A stretch of 55,452 nt of DNA from Bacillus sp. (in: firmicutes) (GTDB lineage: Bacteria; Bacillota; Clostridia; Lachnospirales; Lachnospiraceae), in contig JAMPCN010000007.1 of NCBI GenBank assembly GCA_023666125.1, forward strand, positions 1-55,452, written 5' to 3'. The first letter of the stretch is position 1. Every line of letters starts with the position of its first letter. Position numbers and translations under genes: made by a program. The notes under the pieces are model-generated. The model was not told the DNA's origin. It made no database searches and saw only the letters and a program-made list of their open reading frames with translations. Of the stretch, positions 42,058 through 50,776 are shown one piece after another.

Positions 42058-42091
42058 ACCTACATAGATAACTATGTAGGTTCCACCACCA
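42058..42091. other. Hairpin and possible right attachment site of the island
   Basis: Arms ACCTACATA and TATGTAGGT (42058-42081) form a 9-bp stem. Directly after it CCACCACCA (42083-42091) repeats nine bases found in the tRNA-Leu 3' end (39562-39570). The position is 17 bases before the next chromosomal stop codon, where base composition returns to normal. A 9-bp match is short, so this is only a candidate attR. Confidence 0.35.
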
Positions 42092-42108
42092 TTACGCTTT
42101 TCATCATC

Positions 42109-44418
42109 TTACTTGGCATCCGTTGTATGATTACGGGTGTTTTTTATTTCCTTTATTTTCCGTAATATCCTGATACCGTAGCCCAGCACACAGGCCCAGA
42201 TAACTTCCAATGCCATAAACACAAACGTCACATTGATGTTGCGGAACGAATATTCACCCTCTTGTGCGCCAATACCGGCAAGGTTAAGCGTAATGCTGCC
42301 TTTTATCGCATAAAGGCTGCCATAAACCAATAACAGGATGAAAAAGTCAAAACATATATAAGGAATGAACCATAACGCCATACGTCCGTCTTTTTCCAGC
42401 CTGCCGCCCTGACTTATCAATAAGGCAATAAAGCCCGGCGCGAGTAAAATAATAAATATTAAGATTCCCATGGAAATGTCCTCCATATTTCCTGTATTTC
42501 TGTCGGCGGCCGCTTTATCCGCCTCCGTCTCTACCGTCTCATTTACGGTTTCCTCTACCTGATTTCCCTCTATCGGATATAAAACCAAATCTGCCAGTAT
42601 CGGATAGCCCTCCCAAAATGCAGTGCCGCTTTCAAAGCTTAAATCTGCCCACCCATAATGTGTGCAGATACCTCTGATGACCGATTCCGGAATCGTCTCG
42701 CCGTCCTTTACCCAATATACACGGCCGGTACGCTCATCCTCGATATGCACTTTATGGTATACATCCGGATTTCTGACAAAATCCGTTACCAGCGCAATCC
42801 GCCCATTCATATACCATTTTAAATAGGCAATATTGGTATCAAAACTGCCGGCATCGATACAGGCTCTTGTCATGCTTCCGTAAATGATGTTTTCCATATT
42901 GACGGAAGTCTTCACCGATTCTGCCATAACATCCGCTTTTTTATCCTGTTCCGCTAAGATTTCCATACTGTCTTCCAGTTTCGCCTGAACATCCTGTTGA
43001 AAATATGGTATCTTTGAAAGATGTTCCGGCATCCCGTCGCGATACAAGTTGAAATTCAAGTATGCGTCTTTTTCCGATTTATTTCCCCACGACCAGTCAA
43101 AATCCCAGGCCGGTCCCGCGCACAGCTTTCCATTCTTTTCATCAATATAATAAAATGTGCTGCGGACATTAATATCTTCCTCGTTTGTTATCTCGTCTAT
43201 CAAATACATAATCACAAAGGAATCAATATCAAGATATTCCTGTAATGTTCGATACTCCTCCCTTGTGTCGCATTCGCTGATGAGATTTTCAATCATATTC
43301 ATCCGTTCCGCCAGCCAGGCAAGCGATTCCTCCGAATTTTCTTTCGGATAGCGGATATCATATGCCAGTCCATACTGGTCGGTAAAACTGTCATTTTCTG
43401 CAGACACAACGTCAACCGCAAACAAATAAGATTTTTCACCCGCTATATCAACCCGATTCTTTTCCACTTCAATCTGTTCACATACCAGATAGTTGCCGCC
43501 ATATTCACCGTTGAAATAGACATCCACATATGTGGAATCAACCGCATACGGCAGACCGAAATCCCTCGCCAACTGATATGCCATTCCGTTTCTGATTCTG
43601 ACCGGGTCAAACGCATTTGCCTGCAATACCCAGTCAGTAGCCGTTCCCAGGGAAAGAAAATCCGCAGCCGCTTCTAAAGTGATTTTATAGGACTTCTTCA
43701 TGGCTTCCAGGCTTGACTGCCCTCTTGCATGAATCGACAAATCGCCTACGCTGTCAATCTTCCCATCCGCCAGAATGCACACCATTTTACCCGGTTCCTT
43801 ATGTTCCTTGGACTCATTTAAGTATTCCATTGTGCCATTTGCCGTCTCAATAAAGACGGTCGGTAAAGACTCTGAACGCATAAACTGTAAAGAATACGCT
43901 ATATCATCCATCTGTGCCTCATCTGCAACGCCGGATAAATGTGAAATATGAAGCGTATGCGCTCTTTCAACATTCCAGCCTGAAAGCCTGTCGCCGTTTT
44001 CCATCTCTTTATCATCGATTGAAAGAGCATATTCCGACTCGTCATAGTGTATTGTCAGCCTATCGGATGCCGCACATGCCGGTAAGTAAAAATAACATTC
44101 GTTACCATTCATATACAGTTTAATATCCTGTCTGTCCAAACCGTTTTCCATCTGTAAATAAATATCCAGATATCCGGCATAGTCATAAACATCCGCTTTT
44201 TCTGCGGCAGCGTCTGCAGCAGCCCCCTCCGGGCTTTCCTCAAACTCTCCCGCCTGTCCTTCTATCTCAATGTCCGATTTTTTTTCATTCCCAACCTGTG
44301 CGTTATCGCCTAAATGGGTAAAAAGATAAATGCCGGATATAAAAATTGCTATCCAGATAATGCCATTTGCCGCTATCTGTACAAAATGCCGTCCTTTTCT
44401 CTCATTCTTCTGCGCCAT
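42109..44418 (-). CDS. CotH kinase family membrane protein
   Basis: CotH proteins are atypical protein kinases, best known from spore-coat phosphorylation in Bacillus. After an N-terminal TM segment (IIWIAIFISGIYLFTHL) and an acidic linker, the domain shows LSIHARGQSSLEAMKKSYKI, WVLQANAFDPVRIRNGMAYQ, VDVYFNGEYGGNYLVCEQIE and the metal site AGPAWDFDWSWGNKSE. An extracellular region follows, then at least two C-terminal TM segments (MGILIFIILLAPGFIALLI and the IPYICFDFFILLLVYGSLYA region). The start is probably ATG 44418 after GACAGG; an in-frame ATG at 44448 overlaps the preceding gene. It is the last gene of the CotH/DUF4956/VTC cluster. Confidence 0.9.
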   Translation of the reverse strand: MAQKNERKGRHFVQIAANGIIWIAIFISGIYLFTHLGDNAQVGNEKKSDIEIEGQAGEFEESPEGAAADAAAEKADVYDYAGYLDIYLQMENGLDRQDIKLYMNGNECYFYLPACAASDRLTIHYDESEYALSIDDKEMENGDRLSGWNVERAHTLHISHLSGVADEAQMDDIAYSLQFMRSESLPTVFIETANGTMEYLNESKEHKEPGKMVCILADGKIDSVGDLSIHARGQSSLEAMKKSYKITLEAAADFLSLGTATDWVLQANAFDPVRIRNGMAYQLARDFGLPYAVDSTYVDVYFNGEYGGNYLVCEQIEVEKNRVDIAGEKSYLFAVDVVSAENDSFTDQYGLAYDIRYPKENSEESLAWLAERMNMIENLISECDTREEYRTLQEYLDIDSFVIMYLIDEITNEEDINVRSTFYYIDEKNGKLCAGPAWDFDWSWGNKSEKDAYLNFNLYRDGMPEHLSKIPYFQQDVQAKLEDSMEILAEQDKKADVMAESVKTSVNMENIIYGSMTRACIDAGSFDTNIAYLKWYMNGRIALVTDFVRNPDVYHKVHIEDERTGRVYWVKDGETIPESVIRGICTHYGWADLSFESGTAFWEGYPILADLVLYPIEGNQVEETVNETVETEADKAAADRNTGNMEDISMGILIFIILLAPGFIALLISQGGRLEKDGRMALWFIPYICFDFFILLLVYGSLYAIKGSITLNLAGIGAQEGEYSFRNINVTFVFMALEVIWACVLGYGIRILRKIKEIKNTRNHTTDAK

Positions 44419-45820
44419 AGTACCTGTCCAGTACCTCCATTCTCTCATGCAGATATTGCGTCAACTCTCCTATGCTCTCTTCATAGGCGGCCGCATCTAT
44501 ACTATTGCCCCCGCTTCTGGCAATGAAACCTGTCGCATACAAATATTGTTTCTGCTCTTCTATTACCGTTGCCCAAACTTCGTCGCTAATGACAGATTCC
44601 CTTAAACTTCGCCACAGTTTTTCCGCCTGCGCCGTCAAATCCTCACATGTTTTTTCATCCGTAATCCCCAAATCGGCTCCCGTCAGAATCCGTTTTTCCC
44701 TCTGCCATGTCATATACTGCATCCGGTTAGGAAAAACGCCAAAACTGTATTCTATCTTACCCGGTACAAGATAAGACTCTCCCGCCTTATCATCACGGAC
44801 AATATATAAATCATCCATAATATTTTCGTATGCGTATGTGGCTTCCAAAAAAATAAAATACTCCATAAAATTATCCGGATAGGAAGCCTGCATCATATAA
44901 AAATTCTCATTATCATGCGCCTTCCGGGTCTTATCCACCTCTACGTGAATCACTTCTCCGCTTTCGTCTGACAGCATGGAATCATCATCTACGCGGGGCG
45001 TTAATAAAAATAACCCCTTATATTCATCATTTACAATCAATTCCGCATACCGGCATGCTCTATCCAGTTTTTCCACGGAATTAATACGGTTCCATAAAGT
45101 ATAAGCCAGCATGGAACGGATATAGGTTTTGTCTTTGGCGCTTATTGCATATAATTTCCATGCGTCGTATTTGCCCATATCCAGTAAAGACAGCTTGCGG
45201 TTCCCGATATTTTCCTGATTCACCAGTTTAACCGTATAGGTCTCCAGATTTTGGCTGCACTTTATCAGACTATCGGATTCCTTTCCGGAAATGGCATTGA
45301 TTGCTTTATCTTCCGGGTTCCATACTGCAATGCTGCCGCTTCCATATTCCATTCCCGGCTCCGCCTCCATATACAGTTCAACAACCGGCAGGCCGGTAAA
45401 TACGATATTACATACCGCGTATCTTTCTTTTGTGGCTATCCAGATGGAAAAAGAATGGCCCTGACTGACAGCCTCTTTCTTATCTTTGGTATAATCATCC
45501 GCCTCTATCCAGATGTCGATATCGTCAGAAGCTGCGCTGATAACGCCGTTATACTTTTTTTCGGCTGCATCCTGACAGATATAGAAGCAGTTCGACTCCT
45601 TATCATAAGGAATTGGCTGCCTCTCAAACAATATTAACGCTTTTGCATTGTCTACCTGCTCCATATATACTTTATCAGCGCATATATCCGCCAGTTTCTC
45701 TTTACTTTCTATGGTAACGCCGCAAAGCGCACTGCCTTCCAGCAAATGAAATGCGCCTACAGAAAATAAGAGCAGTACAATAAAGACACTGCCCCAGATT
45801 ATCTTTTTATCAGCCAACAT
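44402..45820 (-). CDS. Divergent CotH-like protein, metal-binding motif lost
   Basis: This 472-aa protein has one N-terminal TM segment (IIWGSVFIVLLLFSVGAFHL) and an extracytoplasmic part. WKLYAISAKDKTYIRSMLAY and CRYAELIVNDEYKGLFLLTP match the WxLxxxxxDxxxxRxxLAY and VxVNGEYxGxYLLxE stretches of CotH. The place of the DFDxxWG metal motif reads VPGKIEYSFGVFPNR, so the first Asp is replaced by Lys and the second by Glu. The RGQSS loop is also absent. It is likely an inactive partner of the downstream CotH kinase. It overlaps DUF4956 by 11 bases. Confidence 0.75.
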   Translation of the reverse strand: MLADKKIIWGSVFIVLLLFSVGAFHLLEGSALCGVTIESKEKLADICADKVYMEQVDNAKALILFERQPIPYDKESNCFYICQDAAEKKYNGVISAASDDIDIWIEADDYTKDKKEAVSQGHSFSIWIATKERYAVCNIVFTGLPVVELYMEAEPGMEYGSGSIAVWNPEDKAINAISGKESDSLIKCSQNLETYTVKLVNQENIGNRKLSLLDMGKYDAWKLYAISAKDKTYIRSMLAYTLWNRINSVEKLDRACRYAELIVNDEYKGLFLLTPRVDDDSMLSDESGEVIHVEVDKTRKAHDNENFYMMQASYPDNFMEYFIFLEATYAYENIMDDLYIVRDDKAGESYLVPGKIEYSFGVFPNRMQYMTWQREKRILTGADLGITDEKTCEDLTAQAEKLWRSLRESVISDEVWATVIEEQKQYLYATGFIARSGGNSIDAAAYEESIGELTQYLHERMEVLDRYYGAEE

Positions 45821-46481
45821 GCTCCCCCATTTCCAGCAGCCAGCTAACGCTCTCTACATTGTTTATTTTTCGCAATTCTTCCGTTGCCTCCTGCGAAATC
45901 TCCCCCTTGGCGTCCACTTCGCAAATCAATTCACAGCGGCTGTCACTAAAATTAGCCGAACGAACCTGCGGATGCTTGTAATGCTTTTTCAAACAGTCCA
46001 TTACCTCATCCTGCTTTACATCTTTGCCTCCGTGAATCACAATCAGATATTTTTTCTTCACCGCATAGTAAAAAGAACCGGCCAAAATAAAAAGCGCAAT
46101 AATTAAAGTGGAAATCAGCGCCAGCTTATAAATCTGTGCGCCGACGCAAAGCCCTTCAATAATGGCCCAGAAAATATAGATGGTATCCTGCGGGTCTTTA
46201 ATTGCCGTACGGAATCTGACAATGGACAATGCGCCGACCATACCAAGCGAAATCGCTATATTACTGCTAATCATCAGCATAATCGTTGCAGCAATCAAAA
46301 CCAAAACCACATTGCCGACATTAAACTTGGCATTATAACTGACTCCCTGATAAGCAATGCGGTAAGTCATAAAAATAATGGCTCCCACCAGAATCCCTAT
46401 CATCAGAATAAAAACGATTCTGTCTGCCTGTAATGCCTCGTTATTTGCGGTAAACCATTCCAAAATATCGCTTTTTGACAT
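45810..46481 (-). CDS. DUF4956 family membrane protein
   Basis: The 223-aa protein has four TM segments (VFILMIGILVGAIIFMTYRI, VVLVLIAATIMLMI, then the loop, IYIFWAIIEGLCVGAQI and ALISTLIIALFILAGSFYYA). The strongly conserved family motif is SLGMVGALSIVRFRTAIKDP. A soluble C-terminal domain of about 75 residues has a ferredoxin-like pattern (YLIVIHGGKDVKQDEVMDCL). Function is unknown. The family commonly neighbours CotH and VTC genes, as here. It overlaps the CotH-like gene by 11 bases. Confidence 0.9.
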   Translation of the reverse strand: MSKSDILEWFTANNEALQADRIVFILMIGILVGAIIFMTYRIAYQGVSYNAKFNVGNVVLVLIAATIMLMISSNIAISLGMVGALSIVRFRTAIKDPQDTIYIFWAIIEGLCVGAQIYKLALISTLIIALFILAGSFYYAVKKKYLIVIHGGKDVKQDEVMDCLKKHYKHPQVRSANFSDSRCELICEVDAKGEISQEATEELRKINNVESVSWLLEMGEHVG

Positions 46482-46505
46482 TTATTTACTCCTCTCCGGT
46501 TCCTG

Positions 46506-47195
46506 TCACCCTATGGCAATCCGCCCTCTGCCGTATTTGCTAAAGGAAATGTTTACAAGATGGTACTTTGCCAGTATTCGTTTAACGGATTCTAAAAGAC
46601 AGCCGTCATATTTCACTTCCAGTATTACAAATTCCTCTTCCAATACCGGTAAAAAGGGGATTTTTTCATCCCATAAATCAAATATGGTTTTGCTGCTTTT
46701 AATATTTTTATCAAAAGTCACTCTGATATTAAAATCGGGATAAACATACGCTTTTCTATCATATTCTATCATAGCCGCCGGACGATATGCGCCCAGGCGC
46801 AGCATGGAATACAAACGCTCTCCCTCCGCCCCGTATTGAAAAAGCGTCTCATAATCACCTTCTATACACCGGCAGGCATCCTCTTTCGATACGGAAATAC
46901 TTGTTTTTTTCTGATAGTTTCCGTTTTTTTCCTTTATTTCAAACTTCGCCGTATCCTGTCCGATATCATATATCCTGAGCCTGATTTTTTTACGTTTGTC
47001 TTCCCCGCTTATTTTTTCATACAAATCAATATCATTGATAGAATCAAAGTACAGACTTCTCACCTTATAATAAGATGACTGCATATGCGCATCCAGTTCC
47101 AGTATCTGCTGTAAGTCATTTTGGAGCATAAGCGCGTCCGCATATTTCATCATGAACTTTAATTCTCTCCGGCATACCGTTATCATCTTTATCAA
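46506..47195 (-). CDS. VTC-domain protein, polyphosphate polymerase-like
   Basis: The VTC domain is a tunnel-shaped enzyme that makes polyphosphate from ATP in yeast. Visible parts are VCRRELKFMMKYADALML, YKVRSLYFDSINDIDLYEKI, KKIRLRIYDIGQDTAKFEIK, AAMIEYDRKAYVYPDFNIRV and EFVILEVKYDGCLLESVKRI. These supply the basic residues and the EK pair. At 229 aa it is a stand-alone domain with no TM, so it should act in the cytoplasm next to DUF4956. Start is TTG 47195 after AGGAG, or ATG three codons later. Confidence 0.88.
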   Translation of the reverse strand: MIKMITVCRRELKFMMKYADALMLQNDLQQILELDAHMQSSYYKVRSLYFDSINDIDLYEKISGEDKRKKIRLRIYDIGQDTAKFEIKEKNGNYQKKTSISVSKEDACRCIEGDYETLFQYGAEGERLYSMLRLGAYRPAAMIEYDRKAYVYPDFNIRVTFDKNIKSSKTIFDLWDEKIPFLPVLEEEFVILEVKYDGCLLESVKRILAKYHLVNISFSKYGRGRIAIG

Positions 47196-47249
47196 TATAC
47201 TCCTGTCTTATCCCCAAGTCAACCGCACAGCCATATTTTATAACATAAG

Positions 47250-48518
47250 TTATTTTATTTTATCAAAGACCTCAAAACAATCTAACGTCGCAAAATAGTC
47301 TTTGGGCGTCTCTGCGCGCCTGATAAGTTTAACCTCTCCATTTTCTTTTAAAAGCAGTTCCGCAGACCTCAACTTGCCATTATAGTTATACCCCATCGCA
47401 TGTCCATGCGCTCCGGTATCGTGTATGACAAGATAATCTCCCTTTTCAATTTCGGGCAGCATTCTGTCTACGGCAAATTTATCATTATTTTCACACAGAG
47501 AACCCGTTACGTCATACTTGTGGTTACAGGGAGCGTCCTCTTTTCCCAGCACCGTAATATGATGATATGCGCCGTACATGGCCGGACGCATCAGATTGAC
47601 CGCACAGGCGTCTACGCCGATATATTCTTTATGGGTATGCTTTTCATGAATCGCTTTTGTAACCAGTTCTCCATAAGGTCCCATCATAAAACGCCCCATC
47701 TCCGTATAAATCGCCACATCCCCCATACCGACAGGCACAAGCGTCTCTTCATATACTTTCCGTACTCCCTCGCCTATTACTTTAATATCATTCGGCTCCT
47801 GTTCGGGCGTATAGGGAATACCGACGCCGCCGGAAAGATTAATAAAAGCGATATCCGCGCCCGTCTCTTTCTCCAGGCGCACAGCCACTTCAAAAAGCTG
47901 CTTTGCAAGCTGCGGATAATATTCATTCGTTACGGTATTGCTTGCCAGAAAGGCGTGAATGCCAAAATGTTTTACACCCTTTTGCTGCAAAATACGGAAG
48001 CCTTCAAAAAGCTGCTCTGTCGTAAAACCATACTTGGCATCTCCCGGGTTGTCCATAATGCCGTTACTCATCTGAAAAACACCGCCCGGATTATAGCGGC
48101 AGCTCATTGTCTCCGGCAGTTTACCCAGAATCTTTTCCAGAAAATCAATATGCGTAATATCATCCAGATTAATGATTGCCCCTATTTTGGCTGCATATTC
48201 ATAATCTTCCACCGGCGTATCGTTCGATGAAAACATCACATCATGTCCATTAATCCCTATCGCGTTACTAAGCATTAACTCCGTTAAGGACGAACAGTCA
48301 CAGCCACATCCATATTCATGCAGAATACTGATTAAAAAAGGATTTGGCGTCGCTTTTACGGCAAAATATTCTTTAAACCCCTTATTCCAGGCAAATGCCT
48401 CCTTAACCGCCCTTGCATTTTCACGGATTCCTTTCTCATCATAAATATGGAAAGGCGTCGGATATGTTTTTACAATCTCTTCTATTTTTTCCTTTGTCAC
48501 AAACGGTGTTTTTTTCAT
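47250..48518 (-). CDS. lysA: Diaminopimelate decarboxylase
   Basis: This fold-type III PLP enzyme converts meso-diaminopimelate to lysine. The PLP lysine is in EYFAVKATPNPFLISILHEY. CDCSSLTELMLSNAIG, LSGGVGIPYTPEQEPND, and the C-terminal active-site segment VTGSLCENNDKFAVDRMLPE are all typical. GAHGHAMGYNYNGKLRSAEL is a further family signature. The 422-aa length is normal. It precedes the VTC gene by 54 bases; whether they share a transcript is not clear. Confidence 0.93.
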   Translation of the reverse strand: MKKTPFVTKEKIEEIVKTYPTPFHIYDEKGIRENARAVKEAFAWNKGFKEYFAVKATPNPFLISILHEYGCGCDCSSLTELMLSNAIGINGHDVMFSSNDTPVEDYEYAAKIGAIINLDDITHIDFLEKILGKLPETMSCRYNPGGVFQMSNGIMDNPGDAKYGFTTEQLFEGFRILQQKGVKHFGIHAFLASNTVTNEYYPQLAKQLFEVAVRLEKETGADIAFINLSGGVGIPYTPEQEPNDIKVIGEGVRKVYEETLVPVGMGDVAIYTEMGRFMMGPYGELVTKAIHEKHTHKEYIGVDACAVNLMRPAMYGAYHHITVLGKEDAPCNHKYDVTGSLCENNDKFAVDRMLPEIEKGDYLVIHDTGAHGHAMGYNYNGKLRSAELLLKENGEVKLIRRAETPKDYFATLDCFEVFDKIK

Positions 48519-48546
48519 TGGTACTCAGTCTCCTTTTAGTCTCATT

Positions 48547-49224
48547 TTAAGCATTAATATTCTCAATCTGCCAATCTATCGGTTCCACACCATTTTCCTT
48601 TAAAAAAGCGTTCGCCTGACTGAAATGCTTACAGCCGAAAAATCCCCGGTACGCAGACAGCGGACTTGGATGCGGTGCTTTTAATATCAGGTGTTTTGGA
48701 TTTGTCAGCATCGGAATCTTACTCTGTGCCGGACGCCCCCACAACAAATATACAATGGGCCGCTCCTGCGCGTTGACCGCATGAATCACGGCATCCGTAA
48801 ACTGTTCCCAGCCCTTTCCCTGATGAGAGTTAGCCTGATGCGCGCGCACCGTCAATACCGTATTTAAAAGCAGCACGCCCTGATTGGCCCATTTCTCCAA
48901 ATAGCCATTGTCGGGAATATAGCAGCCTAAATCATCATGCAATTCCTGATAGATATTCTGCAAAGACGGCGGTATTTCTTTCTGGTCCGGCGGTACGGAA
49001 AAACTCATGCCATGCGCCTGATGCTCATTATGGTACGGATCCTGCCCTAATAATAACACCTTCACTTTATGTAACGGTGTAAAATGAAAGGCATTAAAAA
49101 TATCATCCGCCGGCGGATAAACTACCACTCTGCTGTATTCTTCCTTAATAAACTGATAAAGCTGCCTGTAATATGTTTTTTTAAACTCGCTCTCTAACGC
49201 AGCCGCCCAGTCATTACTCAACAT
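48547..49224 (-). CDS. ung: Uracil-DNA glycosylase (family 1)
   Basis: Ung removes uracil from DNA. The water-activating motif is VLLLGQDPYHNEHQAHGMSF and the DNA-intercalating loop is KAPHPSPLSAYRGFFGCKHF. LLNTVLTVRAHQANSHQGKG lies between them. I place the start at ATG 49224 (MLSNDWAAALESEF), giving 225 aa, the usual size. A longer frame to 49266 adds 14 unconserved residues. Confidence 0.96.
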   Translation of the reverse strand: MLSNDWAAALESEFKKTYYRQLYQFIKEEYSRVVVYPPADDIFNAFHFTPLHKVKVLLLGQDPYHNEHQAHGMSFSVPPDQKEIPPSLQNIYQELHDDLGCYIPDNGYLEKWANQGVLLLNTVLTVRAHQANSHQGKGWEQFTDAVIHAVNAQERPIVYLLWGRPAQSKIPMLTNPKHLILKAPHPSPLSAYRGFFGCKHFSQANAFLKENGVEPIDWQIENINA

Positions 49225-49300
49225 TGCCACAATAACACCTGCTTTCTTGGGAAAAATGTTTTGCATTCTTCCGATTCTTGGAGAAATTTCCTATTACATA

Positions 49301-49328
49301 AAAAATCGAGTGCCAGCGCACTCGATTC
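49301..49328 (-). terminator. Rho-independent terminator after hisF
   Basis: Arms AATCGAGTG and CACTCGATT with a 6-base loop are followed by TTTTT on the minus strand, 23 bases after the hisF stop. Confidence 0.85.
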
Positions 49329-49351
49329 TGAAAATGATGCTTCTCTATTCA

Positions 49352-50113
49352 TCAGATTCTGACTGAAATGCCTCTGCCATGCAGATACTTCTTTAAATCC
49401 CGTATTTCCAACTCTTTAAAGTGAAAAAGAGATGCGGCAAGTGCAGCTTCTGCTTTTCCAATAGTAAAAGCATCATAAAAATGCTCCATTGTTCCTGCAC
49501 CTCCGGAAGCAATAACCGGAATTGACACATTCTCGGAAATGGCTCTTGTCAATTCCAAATCATATCCGGCCTTTGTACCGTCTCCGTCCATACTCGTCAA
49601 AAGAATTTCTCCGGCTCCCAACGTTTCCGCTTTCATTGCCCATTCCACCGCATCTATCTTCATATCAATGCGGCCGCCGTTTTTATAGATACTCCAGCCG
49701 CTTCCATCGGCGCGCCTCTTCGCGTCAATGGCTACGACAACGCACTGGCTTCCGAATTTGTCCGCCGCGTCAGCAATAAGAGGCGGATTCATAATGGCTG
49801 CCGAGTTTACCGAAACTTTATCGGCTCCCTCCCGCAAAATCGCCTTAAAATCCTCCACACTGCGGATGCCGCCGCCAACCGTAAACGGAATAAAGACTTT
49901 CTCGGCGACTCTTCTAACCATTTCCACAGCAGTCTTTCTCGCATCCGAAGAGGCTGTAATATCCAGAAAAACGAGTTCATCCGCCCCGGATTTATCGTAG
50001 GCGGCTCCCACTTCCGCCGGGTCGCCCGCATCTTTGAAATTGACAAAATTAACGCCTTTTACGACTCTGCCATCCTTCACATCCAGACAGGGTATAATTC
50101 TTTTTGTGTGCAT
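49352..50113 (-). CDS. hisF: Imidazole glycerol phosphate synthase cyclase subunit HisF
   Basis: HisF is the (beta-alpha)8 cyclase that turns PRFAR plus ammonia into IGP and AICAR. The catalytic aspartates are in [19 protein letters not shown] and [33 protein letters not shown] and [17 protein letters not shown] are phosphate-binding segments. Length 253 aa is normal. It lies 40 bases after hisH, its partner. Confidence 0.97.
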   Translation of the reverse strand: MHTKRIIPCLDVKDGRVVKGVNFVNFKDAGDPAEVGAAYDKSGADELVFLDITASSDARKTAVEMVRRVAEKVFIPFTVGGGIRSVEDFKAILREGADKVSVNSAAIMNPPLIADAADKFGSQCVVVAIDAKRRADGSGWSIYKNGGRIDMKIDAVEWAMKAETLGAGEILLTSMDGDGTKAGYDLELTRAISENVSIPVIASGGAGTMEHFYDAFTIGKAEAALAASLFHFKELEIRDLKKYLHGRGISVRI

Positions 50114-50153
50114 CTGGTGTCCTCTCTATCTCCTGTTCGGCTTTTCCGGATAT

Positions 50154-50759
50154 TCACACTGATAGGAAATTTTTCAATATTGTCATGCCCACCTCTGAAC
50201 TTTTTTCCGGATGAAACTGGCAGGCAAATATATTATCTTTCTCTACGGAAGCATGAATCGGCACGCCATACTCTGTAACAGCCTTTACAATTTCCGGCTC
50301 ATCCGCCTGTAAATAATAGGAATGTACAAAATATACATATGACTGTTCAGGAACGTTCCTAAACAATCTGCCCTGATTCGGGTAACTTAAAGAATTCCAG
50401 CCGATATGAGGAATTTTTAAATTGTCTTTTTCCGGAATCCTCACAATCTTGCCCGGTAAAATACCCAGCCCATCTACACCCGGACTTTCCTCGCTGCTTT
50501 CAAATAACAACTGTAATCCAAGACAGATTCCTAAAAACGGGGTCTTCTTTTCCACCACTTTCCGAATCGTATCTGCCAATCCATACTGATGCAGTTTCTC
50601 CATAGCATCGCCAAAAGCGCCTACCCCGGGCAGAATCACATGCTCTGCGGATAATATTTTTTCCGGATCACCGGTTATCCCAGCCTGCCTGCCAAGAGCC
50701 TCCACTGCTTTTTCCACGCTTTTGACATTTCCGGCGTCATAATCAATAATCGCTACCAT
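50154..50759 (-). CDS. hisH: Imidazole glycerol phosphate synthase glutaminase subunit HisH
   Basis: This class I glutamine amidotransferase supplies ammonia to HisF. The nucleophile Cys is in FLGICLGLQLLFESSEE, and the His-Glu pair in FACQFHPEKSSEVG. The start MVAIIDYDAGNVKSVEKAVE is typical. Only hisH and hisF of the pathway are in this window. Confidence 0.97.
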   Translation of the reverse strand: MVAIIDYDAGNVKSVEKAVEALGRQAGITGDPEKILSAEHVILPGVGAFGDAMEKLHQYGLADTIRKVVEKKTPFLGICLGLQLLFESSEESPGVDGLGILPGKIVRIPEKDNLKIPHIGWNSLSYPNQGRLFRNVPEQSYVYFVHSYYLQADEPEIVKAVTEYGVPIHASVEKDNIFACQFHPEKSSEVGMTILKNFLSV

Positions 50760-50776
50760 TTTACAAACGCATCCTT

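Noticed and set aside
47400-48230. Plus-strand frame of 276 codons
   Set aside because: It lies entirely antisense to lysA, which has all expected motifs. It has no family features and no ribosome-binding site.
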